Shown: piece by piece, positions 13,849 to 27,610 of the stretch
Layout of the letters: every line of letters begins with the position of its first letter
Numbering within the stretch: position 1 is the stretch's first letter
Assembly (NCBI RefSeq): GCF_020360975.1
Contig: NW_025408667.1
Coordinates: 620,001 to 684,000 of the forward strand
Length of the DNA: 64,000 nucleotides
Reading direction: 5' to 3'
From: Hirsutella rhossiliensis
Lineage: Eukaryota; Ascomycota; Sordariomycetes; Hypocreales; Ophiocordycipitaceae
Made by a program: the position numbers and the translations under genes
The notes under the pieces: model-generated
What the model saw: only the letters and a program-made list of their open reading frames with translations
What the model was told of the DNA's origin: nothing
Databases searched by the model: none

Positions 13849-13929
13849 CTAAGGCCCTAGCTAAGGCCCTAGCTAAGGCTCCGGCGAAAGCCCTAGCTAA
13901 AACCCTAGCTAAGGCCCTAGCTAAGAAGA
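13849..13929 (+). repeat. 12-bp imperfect tandem repeats in LINE ORF1
   Basis: Repeats of GCCCTAGCTAAG and variants (including GCTCCGGCGAAA) encode an Ala-Lys-Ala-Leu/Pro-type basic linker that resembles a nucleic-acid-binding tail. The unit has no CpA or TpG, so it escaped RIP. Confidence 0.7.
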
Positions 13930-16652
13930 ACGTAAAAGAGGACTTTTAACTTATCTTAAAGCTAAAAAAGGAATCGCTAACGCTAACTATTAACCCTATT
14001 ACGCTTTATAACGAGCTTAATAAAGCTATAGGGGAACTAGCTATATTAGCTCTATTAACCTTAAATAGAGGTAATATAGTTATAATAATAAAGGCCCTAT
14101 ATATAGTAAAAAAGCTTTTAGAGTAGTAAGAGAAGTAGTCCTTATACCTTAAGGAGCTACTTATTAAATCGGCCGACCTTTCTACTAGCTAGACTAAGCT
14201 AGTAGCCTAGAGCGTCCCTAACCTCCTAGAAACCCTTATCCTCGATATCTTTATAGTAGAAGCTAAAACCTTTAGCGGGATCAATATCCTAAGGCAGCCT
14301 AGGTAGCTAGGCACCCTAAGCTTAATATAGAAGGTAGGATCGGTTATCTTTATAGTCCCTTTAAAGGCTATAAGGGCTAAATACCGGAAAAAAGGCCTTT
14401 ATATAGTAAGGCTATAGATTTAAGTTAAGGTATATAAGGAATATACTATATATATATAATACTATAGGTGCCTCTCCTTTAGCTATAACCCTTAGACCTA
14501 CTAGCAGCCTATTAAGTATACTTTTTACTTAGAAAAGCACCTAACTAAGGACTATAACTACCCTAGCTATAAGGCTAGCTAAGGCTACTCTTACTTTAAG
14601 GTCTAATACTATAACTATAAGAGAGAGTACCTTACGACTAATAAAGTATAATATAAAGTCTATAAAGGAATAACTAATACTTAATAGCCTTAGCCCCTTT
14701 ACGCCTATAAGGCCCTTAAAGCCCCTTAGGCCCCTTAGGCCTAACTATAACCTTATTAGTATTATATAGTATAATACTAATAAGTAGAAAATAACTAACC
14801 TATCGATCTTAGAGTAGGCCCTAAAAATAAAAGCGGACCTTATCTTATTATAAGAGCCTTACCTTTATAAGATCGATAATAGCTATATCCCTATATAGTA
14901 TTTAGCCTATAACGTTATAACTCTTATCCCTTCTACTAACTTTCCTAAGCTTACTAAGAGGCCTAGGGTTATAGCTTATAAGAGGAAGGAAGCTTAGATA
15001 GAAGCTAGCCTTAGCTTTAACCTCTTTTATAATCCTAATATATAGGCTATAAGGGTAAAAGGCGCTAAGCCGTTTACCCTTATTAACCTATATAATAAAA
15101 AAGAAGTTAAAAGGGCCCTAGCTAGCTAAGGCTAGTAAGGGCCCTTTATAATAAAAAGGCTACTATTAATAGCCTAGCTCCTATAGTAGCCCTTCTTATT
15201 AGTAAGGGACTTTAACTTATACTACCCTTATTAAAACCCTTTTATAAAACCCTTTAAGGCCTATAAAGTAAAAGCCCTTATTAGCTAGCTCGACCGCTAT
15301 AAAGCTTCCTTACTAATAGATCTTAAGGTACCCTAATAAGCTACTACTAGCTAAGCCTACTACCTATAATTATAGGAAAGTAAACTCAAAGGTATTCTTA
15401 GAATACTTAGCTAAGAAGGAATAGGACCTCCTTATAGCTATAAAGAGGGCTATAAAAAGAGATAACTTAGAAGGGATAGCTTCCCTTTTAATAAGAACCC
15501 TTATAGAGGCCTTAAATATAGCAATACTAAAAAAGAGGCCTTATAAGGGATCTAAGCCTTAGTAGACCGACGAGCTAATATACCTTTAGAAAGCCCTAAG
15601 CTTAGCCTAACGGGCTTATAGGCTAGCCTAGGATAAGGAGAGCTAAAAGAGCTTTATAGAGGCCCGAAATAGCTTTAAGTATACTATTAGGGCTACTAAA
15701 AAGCAATACTAAGAGAGCTTCTTAATAGAAGTAGTAGGAAAGGACGTCTTTATAGCCTTTTCTTATACTAAGGCTGAGCTAACCTACCTTCTAGTATCTT
15801 ATATACGAAAGAAGGATGAGGTAAAAGCTAATACTTTACGGAAAAATATAAGGCCTTCCTAATAACCCTTTCCGACCTTAGACCTAGCCCTAGCCTCCTT
15901 TGCCCCTAAAGCCTAGAAAAGAAGAGCCCTAGGCTATATAAGTAGTAAGGGCACGGTTAAGTAGGACTAGCTAGAGCTAAAGGACCCTAAGATTAAGAGG
16001 GTTATTTTTAGCTCTTTTAATAAGAAAGCCCCTAGCTTAGACTCCCTTAGCTTCCTCCCTATTTAATACGCGTATAAGGCTATCCCTATAGTCTTTAATA
16101 GGGCCTATAAAGCTTTATTTAACTAAGGATACTACTTTAAAGCGTAAAAGGAAGCTATAGGAATTATACTTCTTAAGTAAAATAAGTAAGGCTATACTAT
16201 CCCTAAGGCCTATAAGGTTATAAGTCTACTTAACTACTTAGGAAAAGTCCTTAAAAAGCTATACGCTACCTAGCTAAGCTATTTAGCTAATATAGCTAGG
16301 CTTTTAAACCCTACGTAGCTAAGGGGATAAAAGTAGCGGTTAGCTATAGATATAGCCCTCCTCCTTCTATACTATATTTAAAAGAAGCGGGAGTCTAATA
16401 AGAAGGCTATTACTAGTACCCTCTTATTAAATATAAAGGGCGCCTTTAATTTCGTATCGAAGGAATAGCTTATAAGGGTCCTAAGGGAATTAAACCTCTC
16501 TAAGGCCCTTATAAGCTAGGTAGACTACTTCCTTACTAAAAGGAAGATCTAGCTAGCCTTTAAGGGGCAAGTCTAGCCCCTTATAGACCTAGTAATAGGG
16601 GTGCCCTAAGGGTCCCCTATTAGCCTTATTTTACTCCTCTTATATATAAGGG

Positions 16653-16695
16653 GGATACTAGCGGCTAAGGGATACTAGCGGCTAAGGGATACTAG
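16653..16695 (+). repeat. 17-bp tandem duplication in the LINE RT
   Basis: Two copies of GGATACTAGCGGCTAAG followed by a partial third, just before the RT active-site block (S-Y-I-N-N, from SYIDD). The extra sequence shifts the reading frame, so this copy carries a lesion beyond RIP. Confidence 0.75.
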
Positions 16696-17797
16696 CTATC
16701 TTATATAAATAACTTTAGTATCTCTATAACGTCGACCTTAGCTAAGAAGAACGTTTAGTAGCTAGAAGTAATAGCTACTAACCTATTTAAATAAGCTAAA
16801 GACTAAGGGGTCTACTTTAACCCCTTAAAGATAAAACTTATCTACTTTAGTAGGTAACGATAGCTTATTTTAAAGGGTATAATAGTAGGAGGCTTATTTT
16901 TTAAGGTAAAGCCCTTAGTATAGTAGCTAAGGGTCTTCTTTAATTCTAAGCTCCTATTTAAATAATATATTAAGAAGAAGGTAGTATTTATATAAGCTGC
17001 CTTTAAAGGACTATCCCGCCTAACCTTTACGTAAAAAGGCCTATTATTTAAAGCCTCTAAATAGCTCTACTAGGCCTCCGTAACCTCTATAGTAGACTAT
17101 AGAGCCTAACTTTAGTATAGGGGGCCTAAGACCCCTAAGAACCTTATAAAGCCTTTCTAAAGACTATAAAACTAAGCTATTTTAAAGATCTTAAGGGCCT
17201 TTAAAGGATCCCTTATTAGGGCCTTGGAAGCTAAAGCGGCCCTACCGCTACTAAAGGTACGATTTAAAAGGGTATGCCTCTCCTATGCCCTCTAGACCTT
17301 ATACTTCTTACCTAGTTACCTTATAAAGTAGGCTTACGACCTAGCTATATAGGATAACCTCGCTAACTTAGGCTCTAACTTAGGGGCCTTAAGCTATATT
17401 AAGCTATATATATAGCTCTTCCGCTTCCTTAAAGGCCTAGTAGCCCTTATAGGACCTAACTATAACTTAGAAAGAAGGAAAGCTAGCTAGGAGCCCTTAT
17501 AGGCCCTAGAGCCTAAGGCCTCTAATATAATAATAGAGGCCCCTAAGCCCTTAGCTAAGAAGTAATACTAACGCCTCTTAGCTAGCCTAGCTAGCCTAGA
17601 AGACTTTAGGTTATAGCCCCTAGCCTTTTATACTAACGGCTCTAAGGGGTGCCTTAAGGGGTCCCTTATAAAGACTAACGCTTACTCCTTTTATAAAATA
17701 GGCCTAGAAAATAGGCCTATTAAGGTATACTATAAGAACCTAGGGCCCTCGATCGAAGTAGCTAATATAGAGCTATTCGCGATACTAAGGGTCCTAG

Positions 17798-18247
17798 TAT
17801 TACGACTATAGCTACTAGGCCGCTAATAGTCGACTACGTTAAGAACGTAATATAGTCTAATAGATAAATAGTTAGCACGACTATTTAATAGATATAGGAT
17901 CGAGGGGATCGTAGAGATCTAAGTAATCTAGGATTAATAGGATTACTACGCTCTATACGATCTAACGTTAGGGATTATAGCTAGGCCTATAATCTAAGGA
18001 TAGTCTCTATAAGTATATATAGCTACCTACTTTTACTCCTTTAGATAGATAGCTCTTTAGCTTTTAATATAGATCTTTATTATAATTCTATCTCTAATTC
18101 TAATTACCTAGTTATAGTCTATAGTCTATAACCTCTAACTTATTACTAATATAATATACTTATTATTGCTTAGACCACGCCCTATTATATCTATTAATAT
18201 AAACCCCTTAATAGGTTTATCCCTTAAGAATAACCCTAGTCGTTATA
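17798..18247 (+). repeat. Gypsy-2 5' LTR
   Basis: 450 bp, starting TATTACGAC and ending GTCGTTATA. Undoing RIP at the edges gives canonical TG...CA ends with the inverted terminus TGTTACGAC/GTCGTTACA. Confidence 0.9.
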
Positions 18248-21200
18248 CGTTAAAAGCTCTTATTTAATATAATACCGCGTTACTTTAAGCAATATCGTAA
18301 CTATTAATATACCTATATAATAAACTAGATTAACTAACTTTAGAGCTACTATATCGCCTTAGGATATAATACGCGAGATTATTACCCTTTAATAAGAGGT
18401 ATAGTTACTTAGGAACGGAGGAGGTAATAGATAAGTTAAGGACCTTAGAGAAGTAGTTAAACTAAAGTAGCTAGGACTATTTAACGGTACTTATAGTACT
18501 CTTTAAGACTTTCTTACCTAACTTAAGGCCTACTACTAGTTCTACCTAACGAAACTTTCGAACCTAGTCGAAAAGGTACTTTATATAGGAAATTATTTAT
18601 TTAGAACGGTACTTACTTTATTTAGACCTATTATAAGGGACTATCTCGATAACTAACTAGTATAACGAAATAGCGAAATAGATAAAGTCTTTACTAGTTT
18701 CTAAGGATTTAAAGAAGCTATTACTAAGGTATTTAGAATAACTAACGAAGAATAAGAAGCTAAATAAAAACTTTAAGAACTTTAATAAAGGACCTTAGTA
18801 TTAAACTATACTACTAAATTCTATTAAGTTACCTTAAAACTTAAATAAGATAACGAACCCCTTATATTGCGATTCTATAATAGACTTAGGGAAGAAGTTA
18901 AGGACGAACTCTATAAGGAAGATCGACCTAATAGCCTTTTAAACTATATCGCTATAGTAGTATAAATTAATAATAGATAGTATACGTAACGCTAAGAAAA
19001 GAAATAAGGAAGAGGAAACTAAAACCCTTCCTATAAGAATAACTTTAACCGACGCGCTAACTATAAAAAGAAGCGTAAAACTCCTATTACCTATGCCTAT
19101 ATAACTAACCTAGGTAAGATAGATTTAAACGTAATATAGAAAAGTAAAGGAAAGTATTTTAACTATAGAAAACTTAGATATTACTCTAAAGAATATAAAT
19201 AACCTTATAAGGAAAAGAAAACCTACTAAGTACTAGCCCTAGAAGGTAAGAAATACCTAAACGCTATTAATAGATAGGAACTAAAGTATAAACTCCTTAG
19301 TTAGACTATATACTATAACGATAAATATATAGTATACTTAAGCGATAAGAATAGTACTAGATAGTTCTTAAAGCTACTAAGGAAAACCCTTATAATAATA
19401 TAACGAAGGGATCCTAAAATATAGAAATAAGTTAAATTTATAGAACTAAAATACCCTTATCTTAAAGGAGTCTCTTAAGACTAGATTAGGAAAAACGGTA
19501 AACGATTCTAAGAAGATATATAAAATAAAAATCGATAATAATAATAGGTAGTCTATAAATAATATAATAAGGAAGATATAGATATAGCCTTTATACTTAC
19601 GAAACTTAGATAATAACCTAAGGAGGAATAATAAAGTATCGACGATATAAGCTTTAAAGAATAAGAAATACCTAGAGAAATAGAAGATAAGAACGAACTT
19701 ATACTACTACCCTCGCTACTAAGGGAAAATACTATAATTAAAGAATATACTCTATACTTCGAAGAATTTAAAGAAATACTTAAAATTAAAACCTAATAAA
19801 TACCTTAAATTCTTATAGAAAACTAATAAGCTATATTAATTCGATATTAACTAGTACTACGCGGAGGAGACTACGCTATAGCTATCGCTATAGTCGATAC
19901 CTTTATAGCTCTATAATAAGAATAGTAACTATAAGGAGAATTTAAAGACGATCTATAAATACTACCTACTTATAAGCACTATAAGTATATTTTATAGATA
20001 TTATATATCTACCTAGATTATATAATATACTTTTAGATAAAGGTACGATATAACGCCTTCTTAGTTAAGTTCGAAGGATAAGTACTATTAAAACCCTACC
20101 TAAGTATAGAACTAGACTACTAGAAAATCGATTAACGCTACCTAAACGACTAAGTTATATTATTAGAACCCGATTATAGTACGCTACTTAAATACCGCGA
20201 TAATTACGGTTTATTAATAAGATATCTTTTAGAGATATATAAAATCTATAAATACGCTAAAATAAAGGAATAGTATAACGCTACTTACTTTAAGGTATCT
20301 AAACTATTAATCTTTTAAAGACTTATATAACGAATTAAATATAATAAAGAAGATTACTATAAATATATATACCTAAACTATAGAGTTTATAAATATAAAA
20401 AAGTATAAGTATAGTATAAATAATATAATAGTATACTAAAAGATTATTAGTAATATATATAAAGGCTATAAGCTATATTTAACTAAGGAAGAATCGATAT
20501 AGAAATACTATATATAAAATAGAAAGATATAAAACGAAAACTTAACCTTTAGTATAAAAATAAATAAAATTACGAAGTATAGTATATAATTAACTACGAA
20601 GTAGTATAATATAAACGATATAGCGTTAAGAAATAAGAAATCTTCGATTAGCTATAAGAAATTAGTCTCTTAAGCCCTAATATAATACTATACGACGAAA
20701 ATATAAAGAAATAATATTAATAATAAATCGAAGAAGAATACCTAAATAAAACGAATAAAGACTAAGTAAAAAATAAGGTACGCTATCTATAAAAGGGCTA
20801 TAGACTAGCACGATATAATAAGATCTAAGGACCCTATATATAGTAACGGTAAGCTATAGTAACTAAATAGTATTAGATATCTAAATCGCGGGATATTATA
20901 TATATATACTTTTAGACTATAGCGCGATAGGTAATTACGTTTTACCTAGAGTCGTTAATCGTTACTAACTTATATAGAGATATAAGAAAGATCTATATAA
21001 ACTTATAAATATTAAAAGAGAGGCCTTTAACTATAATAACGGAATTATTAATATAGAGATTAATTACCTCGATATTAATATCTAGGGCTACGACGAATAA
21101 GTTAACTTTAATATTATAGATATTAGAAAATATAACCTTATATTAAGACTTCTATAGCTATAGGAGAGCAACCTACTAACTAACTAGAAAACTAGCTAGC

Positions 21201-24200
21201 TATATTAGAATAAAGACATAAGTTTCTAGGACTAGTAGATTTAAAAGAAAGTAAAATTTTATAATAATTTAGCTACTAAATAAGATAAAATAGATAACCG
21301 TTTAAGTAAATTATTATAGGCTTTAGCAATATAAATAAAAATAGTAACCGAACTAGCGGATATAATAAAATCGACTAATAAGACCTATATACTAACTAAT
21401 ACGGCTATATAACCTAGTATTTAATATAAATAGAATAAAGGATATAATATAAAGATCTAAAGAGTTATTACTACTCTAAGGAAAGACCTTAAATAAATTA
21501 ATAAAGAGCTTAAGTTAAGAGAAACTAGCTCTTAAAAGAAAGAATAAAGCCTATAAGATAGAATAAAGAATATCCCCTAGGAATACCGGAAATATAATAA
21601 ACTCTTTAAGGAAGAACTTAAGATAGGGTTACCTAAATATAGCTAATAGGACTACGAAATTTATTTTAAGGATAGAATAACGCCGACGTTCTATAAGATC
21701 TATAACCTAAATAAAAAGTAACTATAAACGCTATACGACTACCTTAATAAGAATCTATAAAAGGGATATATATAAATATTAATATCTAAAGTAGGCTACC
21801 TAGTTATATTTATTTTAAAGAAAAACGGTAAGCTACGATTAGTTATTAACTATAAACGCTTAAACGATATTATAATAAAGGACCGAATACTATTACTACT
21901 TATATTAGAACTATAAGATTAACTATATAGTAAAAAATAGTTTATAGCCCTTAATCTTAAAGGCGCCTATAACTTAATACGTATAAAAAAGGGATATAAA
22001 TAGATAATAGCCTTTAAAACGAAATTTAGACTATTTAAATATCTAGTAATACTATTTAGACTTATAAATATACTAGCTACCTTTTAATAGATAATTAATA
22101 ATATCCTATATAAATACTTAGATATCTTTATAGTAGTATACTTAGATAATATCTTAATTTTCTCGGATACCTTAGAAGAATATAAGGAATACGTTTATAA
22201 AGTACTCCGCGTACTTTAGAATACGAAACTACTAGTTAAACTAGAAAAAAGTAAGTTTTATATATAAGAAGTAGACTTCCTTAGATATACGATCTTACTA
22301 AGAGAGATATAAATATAATAAGATAAGATTAACTTAGTTAAAGAATAGCTAACGCTAAAGAACGTTAAGGATATATAAAGTTTCCTAGGATTTATAAATT
22401 ACTACTAACGATTTATTAAAGATTTTAGAAAGATTATAGTACTACTATACGACTTAATAAAGAAGGAAAAAGAATTTATATAGGACGATAAAGCTAATAA
22501 AGCTTTCGATTATATTAAGACTACGATTATATAAGAACTAGTCTTAACTACCTTTAATCTAGAACGATAAATCGAACTCAAAACTAATATATTAAACTTT
22601 ACTTTAAAAGTATAAATTAGATAAAAAGATAATAAAGGAAGACTACAACTAATTATATTCTACTTAAAAAAGCTATATAGCGTAGAACTTAATTACCCTA
22701 TCTACGATAAAGAATTCCTTATAATTATTTAAGCTTTTAAGGAATTTTAATACTACTTTCTTAAAAGTAAATATAAAGTTAAGGTCTATATAGACTATAA
22801 GAATATCTTATATTTTATAATAATATAATAGTTAAACGGACGATAGATCTAATAGGCCGAATACTTATTAGAATTTAACTATAAAATAATCTATAAAAAA
22901 GGAATAGAAAACGGTCGAGCTAATACTTTTAGTCGATAAAGTAACTATAATATAGGAGCACCTATAGCGAAAGGATAGCTCCTAGAAATTAACGAAGACG
23001 GGAACTACTAGTAACGATAGCTAAATATAATATTTAAAGTATAACCTAACGACTTAATATACTAAAAGATCCTAAAATAAATAAAAGAATATAAAGTACT
23101 AAAAGGATATAATATAGAATATTTAGAAATTCTAATATATAAAAATAAAATCTAGATACTATTAGTATTATAAAATAAAGTTATATAAAATATATACGAA
23201 TAGCTAATATATAGATACTAAGGAATTTAAAGAATAATAAAATAGATTAGACGATAATATAACTTCCTATAGCTTAAGGAAGTAGTATAATAAGTTATTA
23301 AAGAATACGAACTTTATATACGAAGTAAAGCTAAATAATATAAGCTATATAGAGAATTATAACCGTTACTAGTACTAAAGAAACTATAGGATTCGATAGC
23401 TTTTAACTATATTATAAAGCTATTACTATTAAAAGAACCTATAACTAATATTAAATATAATAGTATATTTATTATTACTAATAGATTAACGAAGTATAGA
23501 TATTTTTTACTATATAAAGAAGTAAGTAATATAAAAGAGCTAGTATATATATTCCTATAAATAATTATTAGTAATTATAGACTATTAAATAAGATTATCT
23601 CTAATAAAAGAAGTATATTTATAGCTAAGTTTTAGTAAGCTCTTATAGTATAATTAGGGACGAAATATAAGCTTAGTATAGCTTATTACCTATAAATAGA
23701 TAGATAAATAAAACGACTTAACTAAACGCTTAAATAATATTTACGATGCTATATTAGCTATAAATAAAACGATTAAGTTAAATAGCTACTAATAGCGTAA
23801 CTAGCTTATAATAGCTTAGTTATAGAAATAACTAAGCTCTTACTAGTATACGCTAATTATAGATATAACCTAGAAGTATTTAAGGTTACTTAATAAGGAC
23901 TATAAGCGGAACGAGCGATACTATAAGTAGATTAGCTACGAAAATTATATAAAGAAATATAATAAGAACTTTAATTCGTTAGAGAATGAATATCTACTTA
24001 TTATAATCGAAAAAGATTATAAGGACTAATCTTTTAAAAGGAAGATATAGTCTACCTTATATAACGAAATATTAAAATAAAACGACTAAGTAATAAATTA
24101 AACTTTAAGAAACTTAGACTATTTAAAGTTAAGAAAACTATTTTAAAAGTTAACTATAAACTTTCGCTATTAATAATAATACGGATATACCCGATATTTT

Positions 24201-25198
24201 ATATCTTATTATTAGAACTAGCGCTATAAAACGCTAAACTATAAGAAAAAATCGAAGTTAACGACGATTAAGAATATAAAGTAGAATAAATACTAGATAT
24301 AAGAAAATAAGGTTAATAATAAGAATACCTTATTAAGTAAAAGGGATATAGACTAAAGGAAAATACTTAGGAACTACTTAAGCACTTAACTTACTATAGC
24401 TCTTTACTTTAATAATTTTACTAAAAGGTTTAAGAAGGATTAAAGGACTAAGATCTATAAACTCCTTACTAATACCGAATAAGGACTAATTCGCTTTATT
24501 AAGAACGCCTAATAATCGTAAATTATTTACTACTTAATGCTTATATATATTAAGCGTAGGTAAAACGCTATCCTCGGTATCTACTTCTTAGATACTACGA
24601 TAAAATAACTTAGAACTCTTTTCCTTTATATAATTCCGAATCTTCTAGATATAAGCTAAACGATTAACGGCGATAGATATTTACGACTAAAGGTTCGTAA
24701 GCTATACCTAAAGCTTTAATAAGGCTTCCCTAGCTTCCTCCTCTTTAGAATATAGCCTACGCTACTCCGCTAATAATTTAGTTACTAAAAGAAATATATT
24801 AGCTACTATATATAAAAAGAATTAAAAGATACTTATAAGAAGAAGCTACTAAAATACTATTATAATAGGGACGACTACTAGTAATATAATTATTATAGCG
24901 CGAAGAATTTTCGGCTATCCGATAATTCGTCTTCTTCGCCTTAAAGCATCGAGTATATAGTATATTAGTAGGATCTCTACTTAAGTCGATATATTTAGTA
25001 AGAGTAGCGCGCTTAGAGGCTTTTCGGGAACGATTTTTTAGTATATAACTAGATATACTATTAGTAGTATATCCTAAAAAGATAAAGAAATAAGGAACGA
25101 TATACTTACGTATAACGCGATAAGGGTATATTTATATATAGCGGCTAAGGTAGCTATAGTAGGTCTTACGGATAAGACTAAAAGGAGGGGAGATATTA

Positions 25199-25648
25199 TA
25201 TTACGACTACGGCTACTAGGCCGCTAACGGTCGACCGCGTTAAGTATATAATATAGTCTAATAGATAAATAGTTAGTACGACTATTTAATAGATATAGGA
25301 TTAAAGGGATTATAGAGATCTAAGTAATCTAGGATTAATAAGATTACTACGCTTTATACGATCTAACGTTAGGGATTATAGCTAGGCCTATAATCTAAGG
25401 ATAGTTTCTATAGGTATATATGGCTACCTACTTTTACTCTTTTAGATAGATAGCTCTCTAGCTTTTAATATAGATCTTTATTACGATTCTATCTTTAATT
25501 CTAATTACCTAGTTATAGTCTACGGTCTACGACCTCTAACTTATTACTAACGTAATATACTTATTATTACTTAGACTACGCCCTATTATATCTACTAATA
25601 TAAACCCCTCGATAGGTTTATCCCTTAGGAATAACCCCGGTCGTTATA
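25199..25648 (+). repeat. Gypsy-2 3' LTR
   Basis: 450 bp, the same length as the 5' LTR and starting and ending in the same motifs. The visible differences are mainly C/T and G/A transitions. It is followed directly by the CCTAG duplication. Confidence 0.9.
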
Positions 25649-26600
25649 CCTAGAGGACCTAGCTAAGAGGCCTCGGCCCTTAAAGCTTAGCCCTCTTAAC
25701 CCCTTTATAGATACCTATATCTTTATAGATAGCTAAGCCGCTATAAAGAAGGTTATAGGTTTCTTAGACCTAGCTATACGTATTAAAAGGCTCCTATCTA
25801 GCTTAGAAGCCTTTTATAATATATAGCTATACTAGTACCCTAGCTACCTAGGGATCCTTAGTAATAAGCTAGCCGACTAGCTAGCTAAAAGAAGCTTAGG
25901 GGCCCCTACCTAAGGGACCCCCTTAGTCTCTATTAGCTACTTATAAAGAAAGGTCCGGTAAGCTACTAAGGACTATTAAAAGGGACTTTAGGCTACCGAG
26001 GCGGCTAAAGGCCCTAGGGCTAAGGGCCTAGGTAAGTACTATACGTCTATTCGAAAGACCCCCCGCCTAGCCCTTAGCCTAGAAAAGGACCTTATAGGGA
26101 GGCCTAGGCTAACCCTCTTAGCCTTTTACTAGCTCCTTTTTAAGGCCGGCTTCTTATTTTCCTTCCTAAAAAGGACTAATAAGGTAGACCGAGATAACTA
26201 CCGCTACGGCTAAGGAAGGTATACGGCTAGGCACCTTATCCTAAGGTGCCCGAACTATAGGAGGGAAAGAGAGGTCTTTTACCGGACCTTTAAGAGACGG
26301 AAGGGGGCCCTAGCCTACCTATTCTCTATAGCTCTAAGGAAGGAAAGCCCTTTTAACCTTCTTAGCTAAAATAGAGATAGGGATAGCTAAGTAGCTCGAA
26401 AGGAGTAACCTAGGGCCCTAGGGCCTTAGGGAAAATCACCGCGCGGGAGAAACTAAACTAACCTTTCCTTTATTATTGCCTTTATAGCTACCCTTTCCCT
26501 AATTAGTTATAAGCCCCCGGGCTCTATAGCTAGCTAGGACTACTAATAGGGGCCTAGGCCCCTACTAGCCTCGCTATAGCCCTAGAGGCTATATACGAGT
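25649..26600 (+). mobile_element. Tad-like LINE, 3' part (end of RNase H, zinc finger, 3' UTR)
   Basis: Directly after the Gypsy-2 duplication the RNase H domain resumes (I-F-I-D-S-like block near 25700, then Y-P-S-Y-L-G-I-L-S-N-K-L-A-D at about 25840-25885, from the WxPGHxGIxGNExAD motif). A C-terminal CCHC-like finger follows (about 26195-26275, with R-H-L-I-L-R-C-P-N-Y). The remainder to about 26,600 looks like a 3' UTR ending in an A-rich stretch. Confidence 0.7.
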
Positions 26601-27037
26601 AATAATATAAAAAAGAAAAGTATAAGGCAGTATAAAAGGTAGTCGATAGCGTCTTCTTACTACGTTTAGCTTAGTCTATATAAGTAGTCGATATTAAAGT
26701 ATCCTTATTAATATTAATAGCTAGCTATTCCTTTTATAAAAGAGCGGTAATTATATTACTACTATATAGCGTATACCTATAAAGCTTTAAGAAATATAGC
26801 GTTTATTTATAGCTTTATACTACCTTTATTAACTAGCCTATATACTTACTATAGTTAGTAAGTATAATTATAAAGATAAGTAGCTCTTATATAGCTAGTA
26901 TAATTAAATTCTATAGCTATATAAGCTTCGCGCTATCTTATTATACTATAGTTCCTACTACTTATAAGAGCGTCTTTTTAAAATTAAAGAGGAACTTATA
27001 AAAGGTCTATCTATCCCTTTACTTAAGGGTTTATAGC
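26601..27037. other. Unclassified RIP-degraded sequence left of the copia element
   Basis: AT-rich, RIP-mutated, with no recognised motif. It is the target into which the copia element at 27043 inserted and should continue on the other side at 32988. Confidence 0.5.
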
Positions 27038-27042
27038 CTATC

Positions 27043-27610
27043 TATAAGGAACGGTGTTCCTACTATAAATAAAGCAGCTATAATATACTCTCCCGATTAT
27101 ATAAGCTAATAAGTAGTATATTAATTATAGACAAAATCTTATCCTATAGAGTAAGAATCGCTCGTTATTTTGCATGATATTATATATTAAACGGGTTGCC
27201 GGTTATCGTATAATCGGGAATCGAAGGAATAGAGCTAGCTTAGAATGCTAGCTAAGACCTCTTAAGAACACCGGCACGACCAACCTCCTCTAAACACGAA
27301 TATTAGTAGAACCAAGACACTTCTAGATTTACTCGAGGTATCACGGAATTCCCTAGTCTTAGGGCTATACGGCAGCCTAAATCTAGTCCCGAAAGGTTCT
27401 TCCGTTTAGCTATAATTGTCTATATAAGACAGCATGTCCGCTAGTAGATAGAGATAGAATCATTAACTTTAATACCTCTTCTATACACTAATATACTACT
27501 AATAAATTCCGTTAAAAATCCTACCTTATACTCCTTCTTCCCCTCTATTACGTAGTCTTACGTGATTTCTTAATTTCCTAAAATTCCGCTTTTGCTTATA
27601 TACCTTAAGA
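27043..27610 (+). repeat. Copia 5' LTR
   Basis: 568 bp, TATAAGGAAC to CCTTAAGA. It has no indel relative to the 3' LTR. The differences seen are transitions and fall mostly in this copy at sites where the 3' LTR keeps CpA or TpG. Confidence 0.93.

Larger units (their letters stand above)
13151..17797 (+). mobile_element. Tad-like LINE, 5' part (ORF1, endonuclease, RT, start of RNase H)
   Basis: Read through RIP stops, the plus strand shows in order a Lys/Ala-rich ORF1 end with short repeats (13849-13929), an AP-like endonuclease (about 14810-15600, with A-L-Q-E-P-Y-L-Y near the start), a reverse transcriptase (about 16060-16800, including the block ending I-G-V-P-x-G-S-P-I-S) and the first half of an RNase H domain (17615-17797, Y-T-N-G-S from YTDGS). 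The protein continues in register after Gypsy-2 at 25649. The 5' end is approximate. This domain order fits the Tad/I group of fungal LINEs. Confidence 0.75.
17798..25648 (+). mobile_element. Gypsy-2: full-length RIP-degraded chromovirus, inserted in the LINE
   Basis: 7,851 bp with two 450-bp LTRs and a perfect 5-bp target-site duplication CCTAG (17793-17797 and 25649-25653). Plus-strand order: gag zinc knuckle (about 19150-19200, Y-F-N-Y-x-K-L-x-Y-Y-S-K-E), RT (about 21780-22180, with V-Y-L-D-N-I-L-I at 22135-22158), integrase (about 23200-23560) and a C-terminal chromodomain (24255-24375, with E-Y-K-V-E and E-Y-L-I-K). A purine-rich tract AAAAGGAGGGGAGATA precedes the 3' LTR. Order RT-integrase-chromodomain defines a Ty3/gypsy chromovirus. 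All frames are broken by RIP-type stops. It is the same family as Gypsy-1 in opposite orientation. Confidence 0.92.
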
